Assembly (NCBI GenBank): GCA_009773515.1
Contig: WSXX01000003.1
Location: 62,001 to 126,000 of the forward strand
Source of the DNA: Bacteroidota bacterium
Lineage (GTDB): Bacteria > Bacteroidota > Bacteroidia > Bacteroidales > Lentimicrobiaceae
DNA: 64,000 nt
Direction: 5' to 3'
Below the pieces are notes generated by a model, which saw only the letters and a program-made list of their open reading frames with translations, was not told the origin of the DNA and did not search any database. Numbering within the stretch: the first letter of the stretch is position 1; each line of letters opens with the position of its first letter. This document shows positions 24,601 through 33,977 of the stretch, one piece after another. Made by a program: the position numbers and the translations under genes.

Positions 24601-26781
24601 ATGGCTGAACAGACTGCACGCAGAATCCGTATTCCAAAGTACCGGATAGGTAGAATATTTCTATTCCCGATATTGCTCTACTTTTTTCTGGTATTTCCGG
24701 TTCTGGGTTTTATGCTGCTAAAGAGCTTTCCTGAAATAAAAGAAAAAAGCGGTTTCAGAAATGCATTTGAGATTGAAAAGTTAAAAAATGATTCAATCAT
24801 CGGTGAAATGAGCGCCGATGAGCAGTTTAAAGAAGGGTTCAAAGTAGGATTCAACACTTCAAAATCATATAAAGACAGTATAAATCTCCTTGCCGACAGC
24901 CTTTCTCTTCTGACTGAAGAGCAATTTTCTGACAGCTTGACTACAGCTGTGACTATTCCGGAAGCCGGAAAAAAGAAAGGTACCTCTAATGCCTTTTCAA
25001 CCTCAATCTCTGATCTTTTTAAGTTCGTATTATTCTTCAGCACACTTGCAGGAATTGTTATAAATTATCCGTTTAAAAGGTATTTCCGGCGCAAACGACT
25101 CAGGAAAAGCATATCTCCCAGGCTTTACCGCTATTGCAGAAAACTTCTTCTTTATACCCCAATTATTAACAGTGGAATTGTACTGCTTGCGTTTACCATA
25201 GTTCATGCAATTATGATTTATAACCTGCAATTCTCAACTGCTTTCAGCGATGAAATCGGTCGAAGGTTATTTTCAAGCTATCTGTTCATTTCTTTAGTAG
25301 CTTCATTATTGACGGTTCTTTTCATATTTTTCTGGCAAAAACACAGGGTTCAGATCCGCTATATTGAGCACATTTACACCCGTGATGAACTTCAAAAAAG
25401 GATTTTCGGCAAGAATCAGGGGAGAATAAGAAACAGACTCTATATTGCCAGTGCAATGACTACATTGCTGCCTCTCACCATTGTTTTGCTTTATTTGATC
25501 CTCAGTCTTACTCCTGTAAAGGATATGGGAGATCTTAACCAGGATGAATTAAAAATTGTACTTGGCCGGCTTGTAAATATACTTGGGCCGGAAACAGATA
25601 TCAGCGAACTCGCCGGAAAAGGTCGTTTTTCAGGACTTTACTACATCAGCGCATTAGACAATGCCCTTATGTTCGGTGGAATCTTCAGCGGAATTTTTGT
25701 TTCATTTATTTACATTCTGTTTTTTGTAAACTGGTCAACTAATGACATTGTTAAGCCTGTAAATGAACTGGTTAACAGCATGAGAAGAACAGGTGAAGGT
25801 ATGTTAGACAATTATACTATTGTTCGTACAAACGACGAGATAGGAGTGATGTCCGAGGGTTATAACATGATGACTTCACGTTTGCGGGATTATATTTTCA
25901 AGATTTCGCAGATGAATGAAGCTTATAGCCGTTTTGTCCCTAATCAATTTCTTGAATTTCTGGGAAAAGAAAATTTTGTTGATATCCAGCTGGGCGATCA
26001 GGTTCAAAAAGAAATGTCGGTTCTGTTCTCTGATATACGCGGATTTACAGAGCTTTCAGAGGATATGACCCCAAAGGAAACCTTTGATTTCATCAATCAT
26101 TACCTTGGGTATATGGAACCGGTAATCAGAGAGAATAACGGCTTCATCGACAAATTTATCGGCGATTCAATAATGGCTCTCTTTTACGTTAAAGTCGATG
26201 ATGCCATTGATGCAGCCATTCAAATGCGAGATACTCTCCGGAAATTTAATCTGGATAGAATTGATCAGGGAAAACCGGAAATAGATTCAGGTATCGGCAT
26301 TCACACCGGAAATCTGATGCTTGGCGTTGTTGGTGGTGAAGGTCGAATGGATGGCACAGTTATTTCGGATGCGGTAAACCTCGCATCCAGGCTTGAGGGA
26401 TTAACAAAAATTTACAGTACTTCAATTATCATCAGTGAAGATACCCTGATTAAACTTGAAAACCCTTCCAAATATAACTTCCGTTTTCTGGATATTGCCC
26501 GTGTCAAAGGCAAAAAAGAGGCTGTATATGTTTTTGAAGTACTTGATGGAGAACCTGAAGAGGTGAAAAATCTGAAAATTGAAACCAAAGGACTTTTTGG
26601 AAAAGGCATTGATCTCTATAAAAATAAGAAATTTGAGGAAGCGCTGGATGTCTTTTCACAGGTGGTGAAAATCAATCAGCTCGACACTGTGGCCGCATTT
26701 TACATTAACCGCTGCAAACGTAACATTACCAAAGGAATACCCGACGATTGGAGTGGGATAGAGGTTTTTGATGCAAAGTAA
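24601..26781 (+). CDS. Membrane adenylate/guanylate cyclase with HAMP-like linker
   Basis: The 726-residue protein has about six membrane segments (near 19-42, 137-157, 183-207, 223-245, 280-305 and 356-378) and a HAMP-like region (about 380-433). A class III cyclase domain begins at MSVLFSDIRGFTELSE (about 471). The two metal Asp residues are in FSDIRGF and FIGDSIMALF, and the stretch GRMDGTVISDAVNLASRLEG completes the catalytic face. The end has one TPR-like helix pair. It should make cAMP or cGMP in response to a membrane signal. Which nucleotide is made cannot be said with confidence. It stands alone between gltX (divergent) and the DUF4175 gene. Confidence 0.88.
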   Translation: MAEQTARRIRIPKYRIGRIFLFPILLYFFLVFPVLGFMLLKSFPEIKEKSGFRNAFEIEKLKNDSIIGEMSADEQFKEGFKVGFNTSKSYKDSINLLADSLSLLTEEQFSDSLTTAVTIPEAGKKKGTSNAFSTSISDLFKFVLFFSTLAGIVINYPFKRYFRRKRLRKSISPRLYRYCRKLLLYTPIINSGIVLLAFTIVHAIMIYNLQFSTAFSDEIGRRLFSSYLFISLVASLLTVLFIFFWQKHRVQIRYIEHIYTRDELQKRIFGKNQGRIRNRLYIASAMTTLLPLTIVLLYLILSLTPVKDMGDLNQDELKIVLGRLVNILGPETDISELAGKGRFSGLYYISALDNALMFGGIFSGIFVSFIYILFFVNWSTNDIVKPVNELVNSMRRTGEGMLDNYTIVRTNDEIGVMSEGYNMMTSRLRDYIFKISQMNEAYSRFVPNQFLEFLGKENFVDIQLGDQVQKEMSVLFSDIRGFTELSEDMTPKETFDFINHYLGYMEPVIRENNGFIDKFIGDSIMALFYVKVDDAIDAAIQMRDTLRKFNLDRIDQGKPEIDSGIGIHTGNLMLGVVGGEGRMDGTVISDAVNLASRLEGLTKIYSTSIIISEDTLIKLENPSKYNFRFLDIARVKGKKEAVYVFEVLDGEPEEVKNLKIETKGLFGKGIDLYKNKKFEEALDVFSQVVKINQLDTVAAFYINRCKRNITKGIPDDWSGIEVFDAK

Positions 26782-26932
26782 CTCTGTTTCAATGCACTAA
26801 ACCCATAACTGAGTTTATTAACCCTATTGCATTATTGGCTATTTTTGTAAGCCTGAATACCCTGAATCAGAGTCTATTTAAGAATCCTGCTGATAAATAA
26901 ATTCCGATTCTACTCAAAACAACTAAAGTAAA

Positions 26933-29900
26933 ATGAACAACAACTATAACATACTCGTCAGCAAACTCGACGCTTTTATCCGGAAGTATTACACTAATCG
27001 TTTGATAAGGGGAGGACTATACAGTATCGCCCTGCTTGGCAGCTTTTTCCTTATATTTACCCTGCTGGAATCAGTCGCCTGGTTTTCATCACCGGTGCGC
27101 ACTGTCCTGTTTTACACCTACATCACAATTGCTTTGCTGATCCTCGCACTCTTCGTGGTTGTGCCTGTATTAAAATTACTGCGCGCAGGCAAGCTTATTT
27201 CGCACGAATTTGCAGCTGAGATCATCGGAAAACATTTCCCCGAGGTAAAAGATTCTTTACTGAACGTATTGCAGCTCAATCATTTATCCCACCTTAACCC
27301 CGGCAATCAGGATCTGGTGCTTGCCAGCATCAACCAAAAATCTGATCGCTTGAAACCAATTCCATTCGTTTCTGCGATTGATTTTTCCGAAAACAGAAAA
27401 TATCTTGTTTACACACTTCCACCGGTCCTTATCCTGCTTACCATACTTTTTACTGCACCTTCCATAATAACAGATTCCGGAAACAGGATTATTAATCATG
27501 GACTTGCCTATGAAAAGCCTCTACCGTTTACAATAAAGATAGAAAATGATGAGCTCAGCGCCATTCAACTCGATGATTTTGAACTAAAAGTATCGGTTAA
27601 GGGAGATGTTTTACCAGAACAACTATTCCTGATTTCAAACGGTAGTGAAATTATGATGAAAAAGGATGATAAACTTAACTTTAGTCATACCTTCAAAAAG
27701 CTTCAGAAATCACAGATCTTCTCAATTTCAGCTGCTGATTATTACTCTGTTGATTATGAGCTGGTTGTGCTTCCAAGGCCTGGAATTCTTAACTTTGAAG
27801 TTGATCTGAAATATCCGGCATATACCGGAATTCCTTCAGAGCTGGTAAAAAACTCAGGTGATTTTGTAGTTCCGCAAGGAACAATTATAACCTGGAAATT
27901 TTATACCCGCGATACCCGCTTATTGAGTTTCAGACTGGGAGATGAACTCAGGGAGTTATCATCTGAAAATTCGAATACATTTTCTACAAGCGAGAAGATC
28001 ATGAATCCGATGAATTGCTCGGTAAGCCTGACCAATGAGTATTTGAAAGGTTCTGATTCTATGACATTTAGCATTAATGCGATTCCTGATCTGTATCCTT
28101 CTGTTTTGATAGAAGAATATCGTGATTCAATATATGATAATCGACTGTATTTCAAAGGTTTAATTAAAGATGACTATGGTTTTAGCCGACTTGAATACCG
28201 TATGGCCAGAATCAGAGAAGACAATGTTTCCTCGGCTGAAATATCGATGCCGGTTATTTTCGACAAATCAAACACGGCTCAGTCATTTTTCTATTATTTT
28301 GATTTATCTGAAGCCGGGCTTCAACCGGGAGAGCAAGTTGAATACTACTTCGAAGTGTGGGATAATGATGGTATAAATGGTAATAAATCAGCACGTTCTC
28401 AAAAAATGACATTCAAGGTTCCTACCCTTGACGAGATTAATGAGATGGTTAAGAAGAATCAGGAAACCGTTAAAAGTGAATTTGAGAAGAGCATAGATGA
28501 AGCAAGAAAAATTCAGAAAGATGTTGAGCAACTTCAAAAGAATCTTTTCGAAAAGAAAAATCTGAATTATCAGGATAAGAAGCAGATTGAAGATTTGCTA
28601 AAGCGGCAGAAAACATTGCAGGAGCAAGTCGAGATGATGATAAATCAGAATGAACAATCCAATAAAAAAGAATCTCAATATAAAGAGGTAAATGAAAGTA
28701 TTGCCGAGAAACAAAAGCAACTGGAGAAGCTTTTTGAGGAGATTATGTCAGATGAGATGAAGAAATTGTTTGAAGAACTTCAAAAAATGATTGAAGATAT
28801 CGACAAAGACAAACTTGATCAGGTAATGGACAAAATGAAGTTCAATGCCGAAGATCTTGAAAAATCGCTTGACAGAAATCTGGAATTATTTAAACAACTT
28901 GAGTTTGATAAAAAGTTAACCGAAACTATTGACAATTTAAAGAAACTCGCGGAGGATCAGAAAGAACTTTCGGAGCAAACAAAAGAAAGTAAAAAAGAAG
29001 ATGTAGAAAAACTTTCGGAAGAGCAGAAGAAAATTGAGGATGAATTCAAGAAAATAGGGGATGATCTCAAAGATCTTCAAGACAAAAATAAGGAACTGGA
29101 AGAACCTAATAACTTTAAAATTCCTGAAGAAAAGCAATCAAAAATCAACAAAGAACTTGAGGATTCCAAACAAAATCTGAAGCAGGGTCAAATGAAAAAA
29201 GCCTCGGACAGTCAGAAAGAAGCCTCAGATGACATGGAGGAAATGGGCGACATGCTTGCTGAAATGCAGGAAGAAATGGAAGAGGAGGCATTGGGAGAGG
29301 ATATTGAAGCATTGAGAATGATTCTGGAAAACCTGGTTCAATCATCATTTGATCAGGAATCATTGATGGATCATCTATCAAAACTCGGCAGGAATGATCC
29401 GAGATATGCTCAGATTACTGAAAAACAAAAAGCTATTAAGGATAATTTATTGATGATTGAAGATTCATTGTTTGCATTGAGTAAGCGACAGCCAATGATT
29501 GAACCCTTTGTAAACAGAGAAATTTCCACAATCAATAGTAATGTGGATCAGACAATGCAGGCTTTGGGTGCACGCTCATTTTCTGCTGCTTTGGGTAAAC
29601 AGCAATTTGTAATGACATCAGTAAATAATCTTGCTCTTTTACTTGCAGAATCTCTTAATCAGATGCAGCAGAATATGGCGATGAAATCATCCGGCAAATC
29701 AGGTAAGAGTTGTCCTATGCCCGGGCAGGGAAAATCTTCGATGAAATCGATGAGACAAATGCAGGAAAAATTAAATCAGCAGATGGAAGCCATGAAAAAA
29801 AGCATGGAAAAAGGCAAGAAGGGCGAGAGTAAAACCGGACAGGGGCAGGGTTCTATGAGCGAACAATATGCAAGAATGGCTGCTGAGCAGGAAGCTTTAA

Positions 29901-30286
29901 GAAAACAATTGCAGGAATACAGAGATCAAATGCAGAAAGAAGGCAAACTTGGGGATAAAGGAATGAATAAAATGCTTCAGGAAATGGAGCGAACTGAAAC
30001 TGAATTGGTGAACAAAATTCTGAACCAGGAAACCATGCGCAGGCAGGAAGAAATATTAACTCGTTTGCTGGAGTCAGAAAAAGCAGAAATGCAAAGGGAA
30101 CAGGAAGAACGACGTGAATCAAATGAGGGAAAAGATATTCCTCGGCCGGATCCTGCGCGGTTCTTTGATCAGAAAGGAATTCCTTCCCGGGAAACTGAAC
30201 TTCTGCGCACAATTCCCCCATCAATGAATAATTATTACCGGAACAAAGCCAATGAATATTTTATTTCGATTCCGGGTTCAAATTAA
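26933..30286 (+). CDS. Large DUF4175-like membrane protein with long coiled coil
   Basis: The 1117-residue protein has three N-terminal membrane helices (about 28-48, 54-82 and 160-180) and an extracellular-type beta-rich region to about residue 500. A very long Lys/Glu-rich coiled coil runs from about 500 to 790, then come Met/Gln-rich helical segments with KSGKSGKSCPMPGQGKSSMK. The layout matches DUF4175, which is widespread in Bacteroidota and of unknown function. It may be an envelope scaffold or tether. Codon use and composition are strongly biased towards AAA/GAA in the coil. A strong terminator follows, so it is probably transcribed separately from ybeY. Confidence 0.75.
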   Translation: MNNNYNILVSKLDAFIRKYYTNRLIRGGLYSIALLGSFFLIFTLLESVAWFSSPVRTVLFYTYITIALLILALFVVVPVLKLLRAGKLISHEFAAEIIGKHFPEVKDSLLNVLQLNHLSHLNPGNQDLVLASINQKSDRLKPIPFVSAIDFSENRKYLVYTLPPVLILLTILFTAPSIITDSGNRIINHGLAYEKPLPFTIKIENDELSAIQLDDFELKVSVKGDVLPEQLFLISNGSEIMMKKDDKLNFSHTFKKLQKSQIFSISAADYYSVDYELVVLPRPGILNFEVDLKYPAYTGIPSELVKNSGDFVVPQGTIITWKFYTRDTRLLSFRLGDELRELSSENSNTFSTSEKIMNPMNCSVSLTNEYLKGSDSMTFSINAIPDLYPSVLIEEYRDSIYDNRLYFKGLIKDDYGFSRLEYRMARIREDNVSSAEISMPVIFDKSNTAQSFFYYFDLSEAGLQPGEQVEYYFEVWDNDGINGNKSARSQKMTFKVPTLDEINEMVKKNQETVKSEFEKSIDEARKIQKDVEQLQKNLFEKKNLNYQDKKQIEDLLKRQKTLQEQVEMMINQNEQSNKKESQYKEVNESIAEKQKQLEKLFEEIMSDEMKKLFEELQKMIEDIDKDKLDQVMDKMKFNAEDLEKSLDRNLELFKQLEFDKKLTETIDNLKKLAEDQKELSEQTKESKKEDVEKLSEEQKKIEDEFKKIGDDLKDLQDKNKELEEPNNFKIPEEKQSKINKELEDSKQNLKQGQMKKASDSQKEASDDMEEMGDMLAEMQEEMEEEALGEDIEALRMILENLVQSSFDQESLMDHLSKLGRNDPRYAQITEKQKAIKDNLLMIEDSLFALSKRQPMIEPFVNREISTINSNVDQTMQALGARSFSAALGKQQFVMTSVNNLALLLAESLNQMQQNMAMKSSGKSGKSCPMPGQGKSSMKSMRQMQEKLNQQMEAMKKSMEKGKKGESKTGQGQGSMSEQYARMAAEQEALRKQLQEYRDQMQKEGKLGDKGMNKMLQEMERTETELVNKILNQETMRRQEEILTRLLESEKAEMQREQEERRESNEGKDIPRPDPARFFDQKGIPSRETELLRTIPPSMNNYYRNKANEYFISIPGSN

Positions 30287-30302
30287 TTAAGCATGTTCTC
30301 AG

Positions 30303-30333
30303 TAAAAAAAGACGGTTCGCCGTCTTTTTTTAT
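30303..30333 (+). terminator. Terminator after the DUF4175 gene
   Basis: AAAAAAGACGG and CCGTCTTTTTT pair around TTCG, a stable tetraloop, with a T run at the 3' end. Confidence 0.9.
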
Positions 30334-30392
30334 TTTATCTGAATTAGATTTATCATTTCACAATTCAATCAGGCTAAAATAAGATCTTTCAC

Positions 30393-30400
30393 TACTTTTG
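30393..30400 (+). promoter_or_regulatory. -7 box for ybeY
   Basis: TACTTTTG matches TAnnTTTG, 20 bases before the ATG at 30421. Confidence 0.45.
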
Positions 30401-30420
30401 CACATCCTAAAACTATCGAA

Positions 30421-30849
30421 ATGGCCGGCCACATAAACTTCTACTCCGAAGATATCCCATTCAAAATGCGTGAAATCAGGACCAAACGAGCCTGGATTAT
30501 TGAATGTATTAAGTCTGAAGGCAAAGAGACCGGAGATATAAGTTTTGTGTTTTGCAGCGATGAGTTTTTACACAAAATGAATGTAGAATATCTAAGTCAT
30601 GATACGCTCACGGATGTGATTACTTTTGATTATACAGAAGATGGAATAATTTCCGGAGATATTTTTATAAGCATTCCCAGAGTAAAAGAAAACGCCTCAG
30701 TTTATTCAAAGGATTTCATCGAAGAACTTAACCGCGTTATTATTCATGGAGTGCTTCATCTTTGCGGATATAAAGATAAATCGGCGAAAGACTCAAAATT
30801 AATGCGTCAAAAGGAAGATGAAAAACTATTGTTTCTTGAATTAAAATAA
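30421..30849 (+). CDS. ybeY: rRNA maturation RNase YbeY
   Basis: The 142-residue protein has the YbeY core: the DTLTDVITFDY stretch and the metal motif HGVLHLCGYKDKS. In the common motif HGxLHLxGYDH the third ligand is His. Here the equivalent position is Asp. From memory this replacement is frequent in Bacteroidota, so the protein is likely functional. YbeY trims 16S rRNA 3' ends and takes part in ribosome quality control. The short gap to mnmG (about 190 bases with its own promoter box) suggests separate transcription. Confidence 0.93.
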   Translation: MAGHINFYSEDIPFKMREIRTKRAWIIECIKSEGKETGDISFVFCSDEFLHKMNVEYLSHDTLTDVITFDYTEDGIISGDIFISIPRVKENASVYSKDFIEELNRVIIHGVLHLCGYKDKSAKDSKLMRQKEDEKLLFLELK

Positions 30850-30921
30850 GACTGATTGCCCAATAGATTCCGCTTCCCGGGAATAAGAACATTACAACGT
30901 AACCCACACCGTAATTATTCG

Positions 30922-30929
30922 TAATTTTG
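30922..30929 (+). promoter_or_regulatory. -7 box for mnmG
   Basis: TAATTTTG matches TAnnTTTG, about 107 bases before the mnmG start. The 5' leader would contain the first parS-like site. Confidence 0.35.
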
Positions 30930-31012
30930 CATGCCTTTAGCTTGTTATCACGAGCTTAAAGTTATTTTTATTCAATAGCATGAAGTTGGGTAAATGATGC
31001 AACTTCAGGCTA

Positions 31013-31028
31013 TGTTCCACGTGAAACC
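31013..31028 (+). promoter_or_regulatory. parS-like centromere site 1
   Basis: TGTTCCACGTGAAACC differs only in the last base from the general ParB-binding consensus TGTTnCACGTGAAACA. It ends 7 bases before the likely mnmG start. Confidence 0.7.
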
Positions 31029-31035
31029 TTTGCTG

Positions 31036-32907
31036 ATGTTTAAAGAATATGACGTTATAGTTGTAGGGGCAGGACATGCCGGTAGTGAAGCAGCGGCGGC
31101 GGCAGCCAATCTTGGATCTTCGGTGCTGCTGATTACCATGAATATGGCGGCCATTGCTCAAATGTCATGTAATCCCGCAATGGGCGGTATTGCTAAAGGA
31201 CAGATTGTGCGCGAAATTGATGCCATGGGTGGATATTCGGGCATTGTTACCGACCACTCAATGATCCAATTCCGGATGCTGAACAGGTCAAAAGGCCCGG
31301 CTATGTGGAGCCCAAGGGCACAGAGTGATCGAATGAAGTTTTCTGAAAAATGGAGACTTATGCTCGAATCAACCCCGAATGTCGATTTCTGGCAGGATAC
31401 AGTTGTTGGATTATTGACAAAAGACAATAGAGTTTACGGTGTGAAAACAGCAATGGGACAGGAAATAAAATCCAAGACTGTAATTCTGACTAACGGAACA
31501 TTTCTTAATGGAATCATTCATATCGGAACCAAGCAGTTTGGCGGTGGCCGCATGGGTGACAGACCATCACACGGAATAACTGAGAATCTTATTCACTTGG
31601 GCTTCGAATCGGCACGTTTAAAAACTGGAACACCAGTAAGGGTAGATGGCCGAAGTATAGATTTTAGCAAACTGGAAAAACAAAAAGGCGATGAGAATCC
31701 CGGTAAATTCTCTTATACCGATACCCCAACATTAACAAACCAAAGGAGCTGCTACCTTGCTTATACCAACCTGGAAGTACATGATGTACTCAGAACCGGG
31801 TTTGATGAATCACCAATGTATGCTGGCAGGATTGAAGGTCGTGGACCTAGATATTGTCCATCTATAGAAGATAAAATTGACCGCTTCAGCGATAAAAGCC
31901 GTCATCAGCTATTTGTGGAACCTGAAGGCTGGGATACCATTGAATATTACATTAATGGATTTTCATCCTCTTTGCCCGATCACATACAGTATAAGGCACT
32001 GACGAATGTTCCCGGATTTGAAAATGTACGGATATTTCGACCGGGATATGCCATTGAATATGACTACTTCCCGCCATACCAATTAAAATTCACGCTAGAA
32101 ACCCGACTGATTGAGAACCTCTATTTCGCTGGTCAGATAAATGGAACCACCGGCTATGAAGAAGCTGCTGCTCAAGGCTTAATGGCCGGCATAAATGCAC
32201 ATCTGAAAATAAGGGAGGAGAACCCGTTAATACTTAAACGATCTGAAGCGTACATCGGTGTTCTGATTGACGATCTTATAACAAAAGGAATAGACGAGCC
32301 TTATCGTATGTTTACTTCCCGGGCCGAATACCGGACATTGCTCCGGCAGGATAATGCTGATATAAGATTAACCCCCCTGGCAAATAAACTGGGACTGGCC
32401 TCTGACGAAAGATTACAGAGGGTTCAGGCCAAAGAAAAAGCAATACAGGTATCGCTGGATTTCATTTCAAATACAAGTATTTCACCTGATCAGATCAATG
32501 GGTTGCTGGATTCGCTCGGTACTTCATCGATTACTCAAAAGGTGAAATTGAATGGTATTTTATTGCGTCCTCAGGTTTCGTTAGATCAATTGATACATGC
32601 GCTTCCTTTTCTGGAGGAACATTTTTCGGCATTGGGCGGAATTAAAAATGACGTGATCGAGGAGGTGGAAATTCTTACAAAATATCAAAGCTATATTGAC
32701 AAAGAGAGTGAGATTGCAAAACGTTTGTCAACCGTTGAAGATATGCCTCTTCGTTCAGATTTTAATTACAATGCTTTATCATCACTCTCATTTGAAGCCC
32801 GTGAGAAGCTAAGCAAAATCAAGCCAAGCACATTAGGCCAGGCCAGTAGAATTAATGGAGTTTCTCCTTCTGATATCTCAGTATTAGTTGTATTTTTGGC
32901 CAAGTAA
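31036..32907 (+). CDS. mnmG: tRNA uridine-5-carboxymethylaminomethyl modification enzyme MnmG (GidA)
   Basis: The 623-residue product has the FAD-binding Rossmann motif VVGAGHAGSEAAAAAANLG at its start, then MSCNPAMGGIAKGQIVREID, LKTGTPVRVDGR and the late EEAAAQGLMAGINAH. With MnmE it modifies the wobble uridine of several tRNAs. I chose the ATG at 31036 (MFKEYDVIVV). Upstream in-frame ATGs at 30994 and 31012 would translate through the parS-like site (MFHVKP), a known cause of false N-termini, though such starts are used in some annotations. mnmG is often close to the replication origin. Confidence 0.97.
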   Translation: MFKEYDVIVVGAGHAGSEAAAAAANLGSSVLLITMNMAAIAQMSCNPAMGGIAKGQIVREIDAMGGYSGIVTDHSMIQFRMLNRSKGPAMWSPRAQSDRMKFSEKWRLMLESTPNVDFWQDTVVGLLTKDNRVYGVKTAMGQEIKSKTVILTNGTFLNGIIHIGTKQFGGGRMGDRPSHGITENLIHLGFESARLKTGTPVRVDGRSIDFSKLEKQKGDENPGKFSYTDTPTLTNQRSCYLAYTNLEVHDVLRTGFDESPMYAGRIEGRGPRYCPSIEDKIDRFSDKSRHQLFVEPEGWDTIEYYINGFSSSLPDHIQYKALTNVPGFENVRIFRPGYAIEYDYFPPYQLKFTLETRLIENLYFAGQINGTTGYEEAAAQGLMAGINAHLKIREENPLILKRSEAYIGVLIDDLITKGIDEPYRMFTSRAEYRTLLRQDNADIRLTPLANKLGLASDERLQRVQAKEKAIQVSLDFISNTSISPDQINGLLDSLGTSSITQKVKLNGILLRPQVSLDQLIHALPFLEEHFSALGGIKNDVIEEVEILTKYQSYIDKESEIAKRLSTVEDMPLRSDFNYNALSSLSFEAREKLSKIKPSTLGQASRINGVSPSDISVLVVFLAK

Positions 32908-32928
32908 ATCTACCATCTTTTTTTAAGC

Positions 32929-32944
32929 TGTTTCACGTGGAACA
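32929..32944 (-). promoter_or_regulatory. parS-like centromere site 2
   Basis: On the minus strand it reads TGTTCCACGTGAAACA, an exact match to TGTTnCACGTGAAACA. It lies 21 bases after the mnmG stop and includes the GTG start of the next gene. Confidence 0.75.
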
Positions 32945-33836
32945 AATACAAAATAATCAACCTTCACATTGTTTAATCTGTGATAATAAGGCATTTACGT
33001 TTCAATACAAGGTAAAAGACCATTTTCTCAGCGGTGAAGATTTTTCCCTTTTTAGATGCGATTCGTGCGGGTTAATCTCAACTTTTCCTCAACCCAAATT
33101 AAGTGAGATAGGTCGATATTATCAATCGTCAGACTATATTTCGCATTCATCCAAAGCTGGCAATCTTTTTGAACTTCTTTATCAGTCAGTAAGAAAGTTT
33201 ACCAACAATAGAAAAGCAAAGCTTGTGCTGAAATACGCTAACGGTAAAAATATTCTCGATATCGGATGCGCTACAGGGGAATTTCTGGTTGCCTGCAGAA
33301 GCAAAGGTTTAAATGTTTTTGGAGCAGAGCCAAATGAGAAGGCCAGAGATATTGCTTTTGAGAAAAATAAATTAGTCATTAATGATTTGAATTTTCTTGA
33401 CGACTCTAAGAGTAACTCCTTTGATGTAATTACCATGTGGCATGTTCTTGAACATGTTCACGACTTAGATACAAGAATGAAACAAGTTAACCGTTTGCTT
33501 ATTGATGACGGAACTGCCATTATTGCCTTGCCGAATTATGAAAGTCATGATGCACAATATTATAAAGAGAACTGGGCAGCATATGATGTTCCGCGACATT
33601 TGTTTCACTTCAATAAATCTTCTCTTGAAAAGTTGGCTAACAAAAATGGGTTTCAAGTCAGAGAAATTCTGCCAATGAAATTTGATTCATACTATGTTTC
33701 TCTTTTGAGCGAACAATACAAATGCGGGAAAAAATCATTCCCAAAAGCAATCTTCAGAGGACTTTTGTCAAACCTGAGAGCAAGACAAAACAAGAATCAA
33801 TATTCCAGTCTGATTTACGTCATTTCGAAGAGATAG
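32937..33836 (+). CDS. Class I SAM-dependent methyltransferase with N-terminal zinc ribbon
   Basis: The 299-residue protein has a CLIC...CDSCG four-Cys zinc finger (about residues 12-46), then a Rossmann methyltransferase: NILDIGCATGEFLVACRSKG (motif I, about 102-121), NSFDVITMWHVLEHVHD (motifs II/III) and IIALPNYES. This combination occurs in enzymes that methylate sugars or other envelope metabolites. The substrate is unknown. The only start that covers the zinc finger is the GTG at 32937, inside the parS-like site, so ParB binding could affect its expression. Confidence 0.8.
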   Translation: MEQIQNNQPSHCLICDNKAFTFQYKVKDHFLSGEDFSLFRCDSCGLISTFPQPKLSEIGRYYQSSDYISHSSKAGNLFELLYQSVRKFTNNRKAKLVLKYANGKNILDIGCATGEFLVACRSKGLNVFGAEPNEKARDIAFEKNKLVINDLNFLDDSKSNSFDVITMWHVLEHVHDLDTRMKQVNRLLIDDGTAIIALPNYESHDAQYYKENWAAYDVPRHLFHFNKSSLEKLANKNGFQVREILPMKFDSYYVSLLSEQYKCGKKSFPKAIFRGLLSNLRARQNKNQYSSLIYVISKR

Positions 33837-33977
33837 GCCAATTTAAAGCGATTTAAAGCACAAACCATCTTCTTTAGTATCTTTACCCTCAGATTTAAAA
33901 ATAATTGCTGAAAAGGCTTGTTTTTATAACAAGTCTAACTCGTTGATTTTGTGTTATTTTCAATATTTTCCGGTGTT

